Below, piece after piece: positions 7,780-16,514 of a stretch of DNA of 33,857 bases. The translations under genes and the position numbers were made by a program. The notes beneath the pieces were generated by a model. It saw nothing but the letters and a program-made list of their open reading frames with translations. It was not told the DNA's origin and ran no database searches. Each line of letters begins with the position of its first letter. Position 1 is the stretch's first letter. The DNA is from Enterococcus hermanniensis (lineage in GTDB: Bacteria; Bacillota; Bacilli; Lactobacillales; Enterococcaceae): the NCBI RefSeq assembly GCF_001885945.1, contig NZ_JXKQ01000015.1:1-33857 (forward strand). Reading direction: 5' to 3'.

Positions 7780-10605
7780 ATGGCAAATGATAAAATAGTG
7801 ATCCATGGAGCGCGTGCGCATAATTTGAAAAACGTCGATGTCACAATTCCTCGTGACAAGATGGTAGTTGTTACTGGTTTGTCTGGTTCTGGGAAAAGTT
7901 CATTAGCCTTTGATACGCTGTATGCTGAAGGACAACGTCGCTATGTGGAAAGCTTATCAGCGTATGCACGTCAATTTTTAGGTCAAATGGATAAACCGGA
8001 TGTTGATAGTATCGATGGCCTGAGTCCTGCAATTTCGATCGATCAAAAAACAACTAGTAAGAACCCTCGATCGACTGTAGGGACAGTGACTGAGATCAAT
8101 GATTACTTGCGTTTGTTATTTGCACGAGTAGGTCATCCAATCTGTCCGAATGATCATATCGAGATTACTTCTCAATCGGTGGAACAGATGGTCGATAAAG
8201 TGTTGGAATTATCTGAGCGTACAAAAATCCAAATTTTAGCGCCAGTTGTGGCTAAGAAAAAAGGTCAGCACAAAAAGGTATTTGAAATGATCCAACGTGA
8301 AGGTTATGTTCGGATGCGTGTAGATGGAGAACTGTACGATGTTACTGAAGCACCTGAATTAACTAAAAATAAAAAACATGATATCGAAATCATTGTCGAT
8401 CGAATCGTCGTAAAAGATGGGATACGATCACGCTTATTTGATTCATTTGAAGCTGCATTACGTTTAGCTGAAGGGTATGCAATTGTTGATGTAATCGGTG
8501 AAAAAGAAATGTTGTTCAGTGAACATTATGCTTGTCCTTATTGTGGTTTTACTGTCGGTGAGTTAGAACCACGTTTATTTTCATTTAATGCCCCTTTTGG
8601 TGCGTGCCCAGACTGTGATGGTTTAGGTGTGAAACTAGAAGTTGATATGGATCTAGTGATTCCGGATCAAAGCAAGACCTTGCGTGAAGGTGCGTTGATT
8701 CCATGGAATCCAATTAGTTCGCAATATTATCCGCAGATGTTGGAGCAAGCGTGTCAAAGTTTTAATATCGATATGGATACACCATTTGAAGAATTACCCA
8801 AAGAGCAGCAAGAAATTATTTTAAATGGTTCAAATGGGGAAAATTTCCATTTTCATTATGAAAATGATTTTGGCGGTGTCCGAGATGTCGAGGTCCCATT
8901 TGAAGGGATCGTCAATAATATCAATCGTCGATACAAAGAAACAAATAGCGATTTTACGCGGGATCAAATGCGTTTATACATGACTGAATTAACGTGTCAA
9001 ACGTGTCACGGGTATCGTTTGAATCCACAAGCTTTGTCCGTTCAAATCAATGAAACTAATATTGGACAAGTCAGTGAAGACTCCATTAACGGTACTTTAG
9101 AATTTTTTGAAACAGTCATTTTGAGTGAACAAGAAAAAGTGATCGCAAAACCAATCTTGAAAGAAATCAAGGATCGTTTGAGTTTCTTACGCAATGTTGG
9201 ATTGGATTATCTGACATTGAGTCGAGCAGCAGGTACGTTATCTGGTGGTGAAGCTCAGCGAATTCGTTTGGCCACTCAAATTGGTTCCAATTTATCGGGT
9301 GTTTTATACATCTTAGATGAACCTTCGATTGGACTGCATCAACGAGACAACGATCGCTTAATCGAGTCGTTGAAAAAAATGCGTGATTTAGGAAATACGT
9401 TAATCGTCGTTGAACATGACGAAGATACGATGCGCGCAGCTGATTATTTGATCGATGTTGGTCCAGGCGCAGGAGATCAAGGCGGTGAAATCGTCGCTGC
9501 GGGAACACCGAAAGAAGTCCAGGCTAATCCAAACTCATTAACTGGACAGTATTTATCAGGTAAACGAGAGATTGCTGTGCCGAAAGAACGACGTAAAGGC
9601 AGCGGTAAGAAGATCAAAGTTACAGGTGCAGCTGAAAACAACTTGAAAAATGTCGATGTAGAATTTCCATTAGGGAAATTTGTCGCTGTTACCGGAGTTT
9701 CGGGTTCGGGTAAATCGACACTAGTGAATCAAATTTTGAAAAAATCCTTAGCTCAAAAATTGAATCGCAATTCGAATAAACCGGGTAAATTCAAAAAAAT
9801 CACTGGGTACAATAATATCGAAAAATTGGTTGATATCGACCAAAGCCCAATCGGACGGACTCCACGAAGCAATCCTGCGACATATACGAGTGTGTTTGAT
9901 GATATTCGTGATTTATTTGCTCAAACTAACGAAGCCAAAATTCGTGGGTATAAAAAAGGCCGCTTTAGCTTCAATGTTAAAGGCGGACGCTGCGAAGCTT
10001 GTCGTGGCGATGGTATCATTAAGATTGAAATGCACTTTTTACCAGATGTTTATGTGCCGTGTGAAGTCTGTCATGGCAAACGGTACAATTCAGAAACATT
10101 GGAAGTCCATTATAAAGGAAAAAATATTGCCGATATTTTAGAAATGACGGTTGAAGATGCGGTGGAATTCTTTAAACATATTCCAAAGATCCATCGTAAG
10201 TTGCAAACGATCGTTGATGTTGGTTTAGGCTATGTAACGATGGGTCAACCAGCTACGACCTTGTCAGGAGGAGAAGCTCAACGAATGAAATTAGCCAGTG
10301 AGCTTCATAAAAACTCTAACGGTAAAAACTTCTATATTTTAGATGAACCGACGACTGGATTGCACACAGATGATATTGCTCGCTTGTTGAAAGTTTTAGA
10401 GCGATTCGTTGATGCTGGAAATACTGTTTTAGTTATCGAACACAATCTTGATGTGATTAAATCAGCAGACTATGTGATTGATTTAGGTCCAGAAGGTGGC
10501 GATGGTGGCGGTACAATTTTAGCTACAGGAACACCAGAAGAAATCGCAGCCGTTCCAGAAAGTTATACCGGTCATTACTTAAAACGCGTGCTAAAAAATA
10601 AATAA
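7780..10605 (+). CDS. uvrA: UvrABC excision nuclease subunit A
   Basis: UvrA is the dimeric ABC-type ATPase that scans DNA for lesions and loads UvrB. The 941-residue protein has two ABC modules: Walker [10 protein letters not shown] near residues 32-40 and GVSGSGKST in the second half, each with its own signature (TLSGGEAQR occurs twice) and Walker B ([10 protein letters not shown] and [10 protein letters not shown]). Zinc-binding cysteine pairs are visible in CPYCG...CPDCDG, CQTCHG and CEACRG...CEVCHG. Length is normal for the family. ATG 7780 has GGGAGA a few bases upstream. It follows uvrB and is closed by a strong terminator. Confidence 0.98.
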   Translation: MANDKIVIHGARAHNLKNVDVTIPRDKMVVVTGLSGSGKSSLAFDTLYAEGQRRYVESLSAYARQFLGQMDKPDVDSIDGLSPAISIDQKTTSKNPRSTVGTVTEINDYLRLLFARVGHPICPNDHIEITSQSVEQMVDKVLELSERTKIQILAPVVAKKKGQHKKVFEMIQREGYVRMRVDGELYDVTEAPELTKNKKHDIEIIVDRIVVKDGIRSRLFDSFEAALRLAEGYAIVDVIGEKEMLFSEHYACPYCGFTVGELEPRLFSFNAPFGACPDCDGLGVKLEVDMDLVIPDQSKTLREGALIPWNPISSQYYPQMLEQACQSFNIDMDTPFEELPKEQQEIILNGSNGENFHFHYENDFGGVRDVEVPFEGIVNNINRRYKETNSDFTRDQMRLYMTELTCQTCHGYRLNPQALSVQINETNIGQVSEDSINGTLEFFETVILSEQEKVIAKPILKEIKDRLSFLRNVGLDYLTLSRAAGTLSGGEAQRIRLATQIGSNLSGVLYILDEPSIGLHQRDNDRLIESLKKMRDLGNTLIVVEHDEDTMRAADYLIDVGPGAGDQGGEIVAAGTPKEVQANPNSLTGQYLSGKREIAVPKERRKGSGKKIKVTGAAENNLKNVDVEFPLGKFVAVTGVSGSGKSTLVNQILKKSLAQKLNRNSNKPGKFKKITGYNNIEKLVDIDQSPIGRTPRSNPATYTSVFDDIRDLFAQTNEAKIRGYKKGRFSFNVKGGRCEACRGDGIIKIEMHFLPDVYVPCEVCHGKRYNSETLEVHYKGKNIADILEMTVEDAVEFFKHIPKIHRKLQTIVDVGLGYVTMGQPATTLSGGEAQRMKLASELHKNSNGKNFYILDEPTTGLHTDDIARLLKVLERFVDAGNTVLVIEHNLDVIKSADYVIDLGPEGGDGGGTILATGTPEEIAAVPESYTGHYLKRVLKNK

Positions 10606-10619
10606 CTGATAAAGCTTAG

Positions 10620-10657
10620 TGCAAGTAAAGGATTCTCCTTTGCTTGCATTTTTCTTT
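10620..10657 (+). terminator. uvrA terminator
   Basis: TGCAAGTAAAGGA (10620-10632) pairs with TCCTTTGCTTGCA (10636-10648) with one mismatch and a three-base loop, followed by a T-rich tail. Its 3' arm overlaps the -35 of the next promoter. Confidence 0.85.
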
Positions 10658-10667
10658 ATGGTATGAT
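10640..10667 (+). promoter_or_regulatory. Probable promoter of the D-aspartate ligase operon
   Basis: TTGCTT (10640-10645) and TATGAT (10662-10667) are 16 bases apart, directly after the uvrA terminator. The start point would lie about 30 bases before the ligase ATG. Confidence 0.5.
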
Positions 10668-10703
10668 TATCAAGGATTTAGAATGAGAAGGTGTAAAAAT
10701 AAT

Positions 10704-11960
10704 ATGACTGAAAAACAAAAATTTGTACCAATTTTGTTAGGAAGTGACATCAATGTTTATGGGATGGCTCGTTCCTTTCATGAAGCTTACGGCATTGTTT
10801 CGGAAGCCTATGCTGGTTTGCAATTAGCACCGACAAAGTATAGTAAAATTGTCAATGTTCATGTGGTGCCTGGTTTTGATAAAGACCCTGTATTCCTAGA
10901 GCAAATGCGTAAACTAGGGGAAAGTACTTACAATGACCCTGAGACGAAATATCTTTTAATTGCCTGTGGTGACGGGTACGCAGAATTAGTTTCGCAACAT
11001 AAAGAAGAGCTTTCTAAATGGTTTATTTGCCCTTATATTAATTTTGATCTTTTGCAACGTTTGATCAGCAAAGTGAGCTTCTATGAAATTTGTGAAACCT
11101 ATGATTTGCCTTATCCTAATACTTTTATTATTACGGAAGAGATGTTGGAAGCTGGTAAATTAAAACAAGACTTACCCTTTGATTTCCCAGTAGCATTGAA
11201 ACCTGCGAACAGTGTGGAATGGTTATCGATTGATTTTGAAGGGCGTAAGAAAGCGTTCATCTTAGATACTCGCGATGAATTCGATATCATTATCGAACGG
11301 ATTTATCAAGCTGGCTATACGAGTGAAATGATCGCGCAAGATTTTATCCCTGGCGATGATAGCAATATGCGTGTGTTGAATGCTTACGTAGATCAACATC
11401 ACAAAGTTCGTATGATGTGCTTAGGACATCCACTATTAGAGGATCCTTCTCCTGAAGCCATCGGAAATTATGTGGCGATCATGCCGGATTATAACGAAAA
11501 AATCTATCAAACAATCAAAGGATTCCTTGAAAAAATCGACTATACTGGTTTTGCGAACTTCGATATGAAATACGATCCTCGTGATGGTGAGTATAAATTG
11601 TTCGAGATTAACTTGCGACAAGGCCGTAGTAGTTTCTTTGTGACCTTGAATGGCTTCAACTTGGCTCAATATGTCACAGAAGATCGGGTCTTTGAAAAAC
11701 CATTTACAGAAACGATATATGGAAAAGCAGATCCTAAAACGTCAATGCTATGGATGGGTGTACCAAAAGGTGTCTTTGAAAAATTTGCTCGCAACAATGC
11801 AGATAAAGAAAAAGCCTTAGAAATGATCAAAAAAGATCATTGGGGCACGACTGTTTTTTATAAAAAGGATATGTCGATCATGCGTTGGATCTTAATGAAA
11901 TATATGTTCAGTAAATATAAAGGACGTTTTGATTTATTCTTTAAAGAGAAAGAAGGATAG
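10704..11960 (+). CDS. ATP-grasp ligase, probable D-aspartate ligase for the peptidoglycan cross-bridge
   Basis: The 418-residue protein is a cytoplasmic ATP-grasp enzyme: substrate region [14 protein letters not shown] at the N-terminus, ATP-binding [10 protein letters not shown] in the middle, and the metal-binding stretch [16 protein letters not shown] toward the C-terminus. It closely resembles, from memory of the family, E. faecium Aslfm, which adds D-aspartate to the side-chain amino group of L-lysine in UDP-MurNAc-pentapeptide. The neighbouring racemase would supply D-Asp. I chose ATG 10704 because GAGAAGGTG lies about 10 bases upstream; an in-frame ATG at 10644 falls inside the uvrA terminator. 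The racemase ATG follows two bases after the stop. Another carboxylate-amine ligase is possible, but the racemase makes D-Asp the best reading. Confidence 0.82.
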   Translation: MTEKQKFVPILLGSDINVYGMARSFHEAYGIVSEAYAGLQLAPTKYSKIVNVHVVPGFDKDPVFLEQMRKLGESTYNDPETKYLLIACGDGYAELVSQHKEELSKWFICPYINFDLLQRLISKVSFYEICETYDLPYPNTFIITEEMLEAGKLKQDLPFDFPVALKPANSVEWLSIDFEGRKKAFILDTRDEFDIIIERIYQAGYTSEMIAQDFIPGDDSNMRVLNAYVDQHHKVRMMCLGHPLLEDPSPEAIGNYVAIMPDYNEKIYQTIKGFLEKIDYTGFANFDMKYDPRDGEYKLFEINLRQGRSSFFVTLNGFNLAQYVTEDRVFEKPFTETIYGKADPKTSMLWMGVPKGVFEKFARNNADKEKALEMIKKDHWGTTVFYKKDMSIMRWILMKYMFSKYKGRFDLFFKEKEG

Positions 11961-11962
11961 AA

Positions 11963-12676
11963 ATGGAGAATTTCTTTAGTATCCTTGGTGGCATGGGAAC
12001 GATGGCCACAGAAAGCTTTGTTCGAATTTTAAATCAACGAACGAAAGCTCATAACGATCAAGAGTATTTGAATTATGTAATGTTCAATCATGCAACGGTG
12101 CCTGATAGAACTTCATACATTTTAGATCATACGGCAGATAACCCCTTGCCGTTTTTAATGGATGATATTGAAAAACAAAATTTATTAAAGCCAGAATTTA
12201 TTGTATTGACATGTAATACGGCACATTATTTTTTTGATGAATTGCAAGCAGCGACTAAAATTCCGTTAGTGCATATGCCGCGCGAAGCGGTCAACGAGGT
12301 TGCTAAACGTCATCAAGTAGGAGATAAGATAGCTGTTTTAGCTACTGCTGGTACAATGACGGCTAAAGTTTATCAAACTGCTTTGGAAGCAAAAGGCTTC
12401 AAAGTTTTAGTGCCAGACAATGAATTGCAAGCAAAAATCAATCATCTGATTTACCATGATGTGAAAGAAAATGATTTTATCAACAGTGAATTGTACCTAG
12501 AGATTCTTTCTGATGTAATGGAAAAATATGGCTGTCAAAATGCGATTTTAGGTTGTACAGAATTATCGTTGGTTCAGGAATTAACTGAAAATGTCCCTTA
12601 CTCAGTGATCGATGCGCAATCGATTTTAGCAGATCGCACAATTGAATTGGCATTGAAAAACAGATCTTCTAACTAG
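11963..12676 (+). CDS. Aspartate/glutamate racemase family protein, probable aspartate racemase
   Basis: This is a cofactor-independent amino acid racemase of the Asp/Glu (RacX/YgeA-like) family, 237 residues. The N-terminal GGMGTMAT fits the phosphate-free substrate loop of the family, and both catalytic cysteines are present, C84 in TCNTAH and C198 in LGCTEL. It would convert L-Asp to D-Asp for the ligase encoded two bases upstream; its Shine-Dalgarno (AAGGA) lies inside the end of the ligase gene. The gene ends inside its own terminator. A dedicated glutamate racemase (MurI) is less likely, given sequence style and neighbour. Confidence 0.85.
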   Translation: MENFFSILGGMGTMATESFVRILNQRTKAHNDQEYLNYVMFNHATVPDRTSYILDHTADNPLPFLMDDIEKQNLLKPEFIVLTCNTAHYFFDELQAATKIPLVHMPREAVNEVAKRHQVGDKIAVLATAGTMTAKVYQTALEAKGFKVLVPDNELQAKINHLIYHDVKENDFINSELYLEILSDVMEKYGCQNAILGCTELSLVQELTENVPYSVIDAQSILADRTIELALKNRSSN

Positions 12677-12693
12677 AAGTTCTGTTTTTTTTT
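12659..12693 (+). terminator. Terminator overlapping the racemase stop codon
   Basis: ACAGATCTTCT (12660-12670) pairs with AGAAGTTCTGT (12675-12685) with one mismatch and a four-base loop, followed by nine T. The TAG stop (12674-12676) straddles the loop and the 3' arm. Confidence 0.88.
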
Positions 12694-12752
12694 GCTTAAA
12701 AACGTTAAAAAGACTAAAGAATGATAAAAAAGTAGCAAAGACACGCCAGGAG

Positions 12753-12793
12753 TGTTATAATTTTTAAAAGGCAAAGAAGTTTGCTTTTTTTTT
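12753..12793 (+). other. Extended -10 promoter followed at once by a terminator-like hairpin
   Basis: TGTTATAAT (12753-12761) is a good extended -10. Only a few bases later AAAAGGCAAA (12766-12775) pairs with TTTGCTTTTT (12780-12789, one G-U), followed by more T to 12793. A transcript starting here would be about 25 nt long unless it read through. It may be a second terminator for the racemase, or a premature-termination site before rapZ. Confidence 0.45.
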
Positions 12794-12824
12794 ACGTAAA
12801 ATAGCTAAATAATAAGATATTCGT

Positions 12825-12854
12825 ATCGATTTACTTAATGAATCGATTTATAAA
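12825..12854 (+). promoter_or_regulatory. Palindrome overlapping a possible rapZ promoter
   Basis: ATCGATT (12825-12831) and AATCGAT (12841-12847) form a perfect inverted repeat with a nine-base spacer. A weak -35 TCGATT (12826-12831) and -10 TATAAA (12849-12854), 17 bases apart, overlap it. The arrangement looks like an operator across a promoter, but no known regulator is recognised. Confidence 0.35.
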
Positions 12855-12923
12855 GTATAAGCAGATGGATTTTTATATCATTATTGCTGAAAAAAGTGCT
12901 TAAATTAGAGAGGAGTGACACAA

Positions 12924-13811
12924 ATGACTGAAAGTTTACATTTGGTAGTCATCACAGGTATGAGCGGTGCCGGGAAAACCGTTGCGATTCAGAGCTTTGA
13001 AGACATGGGCTATTTCTGCGTGGATAATATGCCTCCAGGTTTGATTCCTAAGTTTTGGGAATTGATCCGTGAATCAGGGAAAGTAACCAAGATCGCTTTA
13101 GTAGTTGATTTGCGTTCTCGTTCATTTTTTGAAGATATTCAAAAAATGTTGGTAGAAATCGAAAATACTGGTTTCATTGACACGAGTATTTTATTTTTAG
13201 ATTGTTCCGACGAAGAATTGGTTTCTCGCTACAAAGAAACACGTCGGGCTCATCCATTAGCGATGGATGGACTAGTGACTGAGGGTATTCGCAAAGAACG
13301 GGCTATTTTAGAAGATTTAAAAATGCGCGCGACCGTTATGATCGATACGACTGATTTGACCCCTCGTCAATTACGAGAACAAATCAATCAATCATTTAAA
13401 CAAAAAGATGATGTTGGTTTCCATATTGAGATGCTATCCTTTGGTTTCAAATATGGATTGCCAATTGATGCAGACATTGTGATGGATGTACGCTTCTTGC
13501 CAAATCCACATTATATTCCTGAGTTGCGTCCACAAACGGGTTTAGACCAACCGGTTTATGACTATGTTATGTCTTTTCCAGAAACAGAAGCGTTCTATTC
13601 GAATTTTGTACGCTTGATCATGGATATTTTACCGGGCTATATTAAAGAAGGTAAAAGTTCTTTAACGATTGCTATCGGCTGTACTGGTGGTCAGCATCGT
13701 TCAGTTGCATTATCAGAAAGAATCGGTAAAGCTATCAAAGAAGCCGAGTACAAAGTGAATATTACTCACCGTGATAAAGACAAACGGAAAGAGACGGTGA
13801 ATCGCTCATGA
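12924..13811 (+). CDS. rapZ: RNase adapter/nucleotide-binding protein RapZ (YvcJ family)
   Basis: This is a P-loop protein of 295 residues with Walker A GMSGAGKT (12-19) and the conserved C-terminal signature [18 protein letters not shown]. In E. coli RapZ senses glucosamine-6-phosphate and controls glmS through small RNAs; the Bacillus homologue YvcJ binds nucleotides and has a different, less clear role, so function here is open. ATG 12924 is preferred because AGAGGAG (12909-12915) is eight bases upstream; an in-frame GTG at 12915 lies within that Shine-Dalgarno. Its stop overlaps the yvcK start (ATGA), and rapZ-yvcK-whiA is a conserved Gram-positive operon. Confidence 0.95.
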   Translation: MTESLHLVVITGMSGAGKTVAIQSFEDMGYFCVDNMPPGLIPKFWELIRESGKVTKIALVVDLRSRSFFEDIQKMLVEIENTGFIDTSILFLDCSDEELVSRYKETRRAHPLAMDGLVTEGIRKERAILEDLKMRATVMIDTTDLTPRQLREQINQSFKQKDDVGFHIEMLSFGFKYGLPIDADIVMDVRFLPNPHYIPELRPQTGLDQPVYDYVMSFPETEAFYSNFVRLIMDILPGYIKEGKSSLTIAIGCTGGQHRSVALSERIGKAIKEAEYKVNITHRDKDKRKETVNRS

Positions 13812-14806
13812 AAATGAAAACTTACCGTATTCGTAAACCGAAAATTGTCGTGATCGGTGGTGGTACTGGATTACCGGTTATTTTGAAAAGTTTACGGAAT
13901 CAAAGTGCTGAAATCACAGCAGTAGTAACCGTAGCAGATGATGGTGGGAGCAGCGGTGAATTACGTAACTCAATCGACATGGCGCCGCCAGGAGATTTAC
14001 GAAACGTATTGGCCGCATTATCTGATATGCCTAAATTGTACGAAGATCTCTTTCAATATCGGTTCAAAGCAAGTGATAATTTTTTAGCAAATCATACGAT
14101 TGGAAATCTTTTGATCGCTGCATTATCTGAAATGCGTAATAGTACCTACGAAGCCATTCAATTGTTAACAAAAATGCTTCATGTAGATGGACACATCTAT
14201 CCATCTTCTGAATCACCATTAGTATTGCACGCAGAATTTATGGATGGAACGAGTGCAGTTGGTGAATCTAAAATCGCACTTGACCGTAAAACGATTGATC
14301 ATGTTTATGTAACGGAAAAAAATGGTGAGCGAGCTGTTCGGGCTGCCCGAAAAGTCGTTGCGGCAATTGAAGCAGCAGATATGGTAGTATTAGGTCCAGG
14401 ATCATTATTTACCAGTATTTTACCTAACTTAGTAATTGAAGAAATCGGCGATGCTGTTCGTAAGACAGCTGCTGAAGTTGTTTATATTTGTAATATTATG
14501 ACCCAAAAAGGGGAAACGGAACATTTTAGTGATGCAGATCATATTCGAGTGCTTCACAAACACCTCCAAAGTAAATTCATTGATACAGTTCTAGTCAATA
14601 CAGAAATCGTTCCTGATGGCTATATGGATCCAGAAGTCTATGATGAGTATTTAGTACAAGTTACTCATGACTTCAATGGCTTGAGAGAAGAAGGCTGTCG
14701 AGTCGTTTCGACAGATTTTCTGGAACTTCGCGATGGCGGTGTCTTTCATGATGGCGACAAAGTGGTTGATGAATTGTTCCGAATCGTTTTTGGCGCAAAA
14801 ATTTAA
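13808..14806 (+). CDS. yvcK: Gluconeogenesis/cell-wall homeostasis factor YvcK (CofD-like fold)
   Basis: The 332-residue protein has the family N-terminus with IGGGTGLP (16-23) and the [10 protein letters not shown] motif, then GDLRNVL and NHTIGNL. YvcK proteins share the CofD transferase fold, bind UDP-sugars such as UDP-GlcNAc in Bacillus, and are needed for normal morphology on gluconeogenic carbon sources. The start overlaps the rapZ stop by four bases, indicating coupled translation. whiA follows 15 bases after the stop. No transferase substrate is known from sequence. Confidence 0.95.
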   Translation: MKMKTYRIRKPKIVVIGGGTGLPVILKSLRNQSAEITAVVTVADDGGSSGELRNSIDMAPPGDLRNVLAALSDMPKLYEDLFQYRFKASDNFLANHTIGNLLIAALSEMRNSTYEAIQLLTKMLHVDGHIYPSSESPLVLHAEFMDGTSAVGESKIALDRKTIDHVYVTEKNGERAVRAARKVVAAIEAADMVVLGPGSLFTSILPNLVIEEIGDAVRKTAAEVVYICNIMTQKGETEHFSDADHIRVLHKHLQSKFIDTVLVNTEIVPDGYMDPEVYDEYLVQVTHDFNGLREEGCRVVSTDFLELRDGGVFHDGDKVVDELFRIVFGAKI

Positions 14807-14821
14807 GAAGGAGGACTCGTC

Positions 14822-15757
14822 ATGTCTTTTGCAGCGGAAGTTAAAAAAGAACTAACGGGTCTTGAAGTCAAAAAAAATCTCGCACAAGCTGAGTTATCTG
14901 CCTTGATTCGGATGAACGGATCGCTTAGCTTGAGCAATCATCAATTTGTTTTGAACGTCCAAACAGAAAATGCAGCGATTGCTCGACGAATTTTTACTTT
15001 AATGAAGGAACATTATGGTGTCCGAAGTGAACTACTCGTACGCCGAAAAATGAAATTAAAGAAAAACAATGTTTACATTGTACGACTTAAACAAGAGACC
15101 CAAAGAATATTATTAGATTTGGATATTATGGATGGTTTGATGTTTCAACCCAATATTGCTCCAGATATCAAAAACTCCAACGAAAAAACACGGGCTTATT
15201 TACGGGGGGCCTTTTTAGCTTCGGGATCGGTAAATAACCCTGAAGTTAGTCGTTACCATTTAGAAATATCTTCGATCTATGAAGAGCACAATCAAGATAT
15301 TTGTGACTTATTGAATCAATTCGATTTGAATGCTCGGACTCTGGAACGTCGCAATGGCTTTATTACCTATTTGAAAGGTGCTGAAAAAATTGCTGACTTT
15401 TTGACTTTGATTGGTGCGACTAATTCAATGTTAAAATTTGAGGATGCTCGGATTGTGCGGGACATGCGCAATTCTGTAAATCGCTTGGTGAACTGTGAGA
15501 CGGCAAATATGAATAAAACGATCGATGCGGCTTCAAAACAAATCGATAACATTCGTTTTATCGAATCAACGGTCGGTTTACAAGCATTACCTGAAAAATT
15601 GCAAGAAATTGCAGAGCTACGAATGCAGAATCCGGAAATTAGTTTGAAAGAGTTAGGGGAGATGATTCCATCTGGTTCGATTTCTAAATCAGGGATTAAT
15701 CATCGCGTTCGAAAAATCAATGATTTTGCGGATAACCTAAGAAAAAAAACCGTTTGA
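14822..15757 (+). CDS. whiA: DNA-binding protein WhiA
   Basis: WhiA has 311 residues: an N-terminal part related to LAGLIDADG homing endonucleases (without nuclease function) and a C-terminal helix-turn-helix region (about 225-305, including [26 protein letters not shown]). In Streptomyces it activates sporulation genes; in Firmicutes it influences division and chromosome segregation. AAGAAGGAGG lies a good distance before ATG. It is the last gene of the operon, and its stop codon falls within a bidirectional terminator. Confidence 0.95.
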   Translation: MSFAAEVKKELTGLEVKKNLAQAELSALIRMNGSLSLSNHQFVLNVQTENAAIARRIFTLMKEHYGVRSELLVRRKMKLKKNNVYIVRLKQETQRILLDLDIMDGLMFQPNIAPDIKNSNEKTRAYLRGAFLASGSVNNPEVSRYHLEISSIYEEHNQDICDLLNQFDLNARTLERRNGFITYLKGAEKIADFLTLIGATNSMLKFEDARIVRDMRNSVNRLVNCETANMNKTIDAASKQIDNIRFIESTVGLQALPEKLQEIAELRMQNPEISLKELGEMIPSGSISKSGINHRVRKINDFADNLRKKTV

Positions 15758-15775
15758 TCAACAAACGGTTTTTTT
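15743..15775. terminator. Bidirectional terminator shared by whiA and the converging DsbA-like gene
   Basis: AAAAACCGTTTG (from 15744) pairs with CAAACGGTTTTT (15762-15773), with an A-run before and a T-run after. The whiA TGA (15755-15757) is at the base of the loop, and the minus-strand gene ends at 15779, so one hairpin serves both. Confidence 0.9.
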
Positions 15776-15778
15776 CAT

Positions 15779-16294
15779 TTATTCAGTTAAGTAACTTGTT
15801 AAGGTAGCTTCGTCGATCGATTCATCAAAGATATGTTCACCAATAACGACAGTCGGAACAAATTTAATATTGGCTTGTTCTGCTTCATTACGAATCTCTT
15901 GTTGAAGTTCGCGATTGGCTTGTTGCTCAAAATGCAAAGTATTTTCAGCATAGTTCGCAACATCTTCAAGCTCAAAGTCACCCCAAATGTCTTGAGTATC
16001 ATAAGCTTGTTGGATTTGTATCAATGCTTGGTCAGAGTCCGGGCGAATGTATTCGTGCATGACATTGCCGCGTTGTAAGCTGATTTTGTCTTTGTCTAAC
16101 AATTTAATGATTCGTTGAACTTTTCCATCAGCTACTGCTTGGTCCAGAACTGTACGTGAGTCCTCAAACCACTGTTTGCAGTAAGGACAGCGCAAATTCA
16201 TAAATTCGATTATTTTTTTCGGTGCATCATCCGAACCAATCTTGATTCCGTTGAAGTCATTAACAAGTGATGCTTTGATTACAGAAATATCCAC
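15779..16294 (-). CDS. DsbA-family thioredoxin-fold protein, cytoplasmic
   Basis: The protein has about 171 residues with a thioredoxin fold. The redox motif CPYC is at 36-39 in EFMNLRCPYCKQWFE and the cis-proline loop is FVPTVVIG near the C-terminus, with a helical insert between, as in DsbA/Thioredoxin_4 proteins. No signal peptide is visible, so it should act in the cytoplasm as a thiol-disulfide oxidoreductase or reductase; the substrate is unknown. I chose GTG 16294 because AAAGGA lies about 10 bases upstream; a TTG at 16327 is in frame but lacks a clear Shine-Dalgarno. It converges with whiA and is divergent from the PFOR gene. Confidence 0.8.
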   Translation of the reverse strand: MDISVIKASLVNDFNGIKIGSDDAPKKIIEFMNLRCPYCKQWFEDSRTVLDQAVADGKVQRIIKLLDKDKISLQRGNVMHEYIRPDSDQALIQIQQAYDTQDIWGDFELEDVANYAENTLHFEQQANRELQQEIRNEAEQANIKFVPTVVIGEHIFDESIDEATLTSYLTE

Positions 16295-16403
16295 AAAAAA
16301 CACGTCCTTTCTACTACTAGTGTACAAAAAAACGAATAGAAAATAAAATTTTTTTAACTATTCAAATTAAAAGAACGAAAGTATTATTTTAAATTTTGTT
16401 CCT

Positions 16404-16415
16404 GTGGTTTATAAT
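16404..16415 (+). promoter_or_regulatory. Possible PFOR promoter -10
   Basis: A perfect TATAAT (16410-16415) lies about 100 bases before the PFOR start. The -35 position (TTTTAA) is poor. No CcpA cre, Rex or Fnr site was recognised with confidence nearby. Confidence 0.4.
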
Positions 16416-16438
16416 AAGTGCGTCATTATAAAGTTTAT

Positions 16439-16479
16439 ACGAATGTTATTTACTGTCAGTTTGTTAAAAGAGCATTCGT
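16439..16479 (+). other. Leader stem upstream of the PFOR gene
   Basis: ACGAATGTT (16439-16447) can pair with AGCATTCGT (16471-16479, one G-U) around a 23-base loop, between the -10 and the Shine-Dalgarno. It could be a DNA operator half-site pair or an mRNA structure. Confidence 0.3.
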
Positions 16480-16514
16480 TCCATTCATAGGTAAAATATT
16501 TAAGGAGGAAAATC

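Noticed and set aside
12915-12923. GTG as the rapZ start
   Set aside because: It is part of the Shine-Dalgarno for ATG 12924, which gives the normal family N-terminus.
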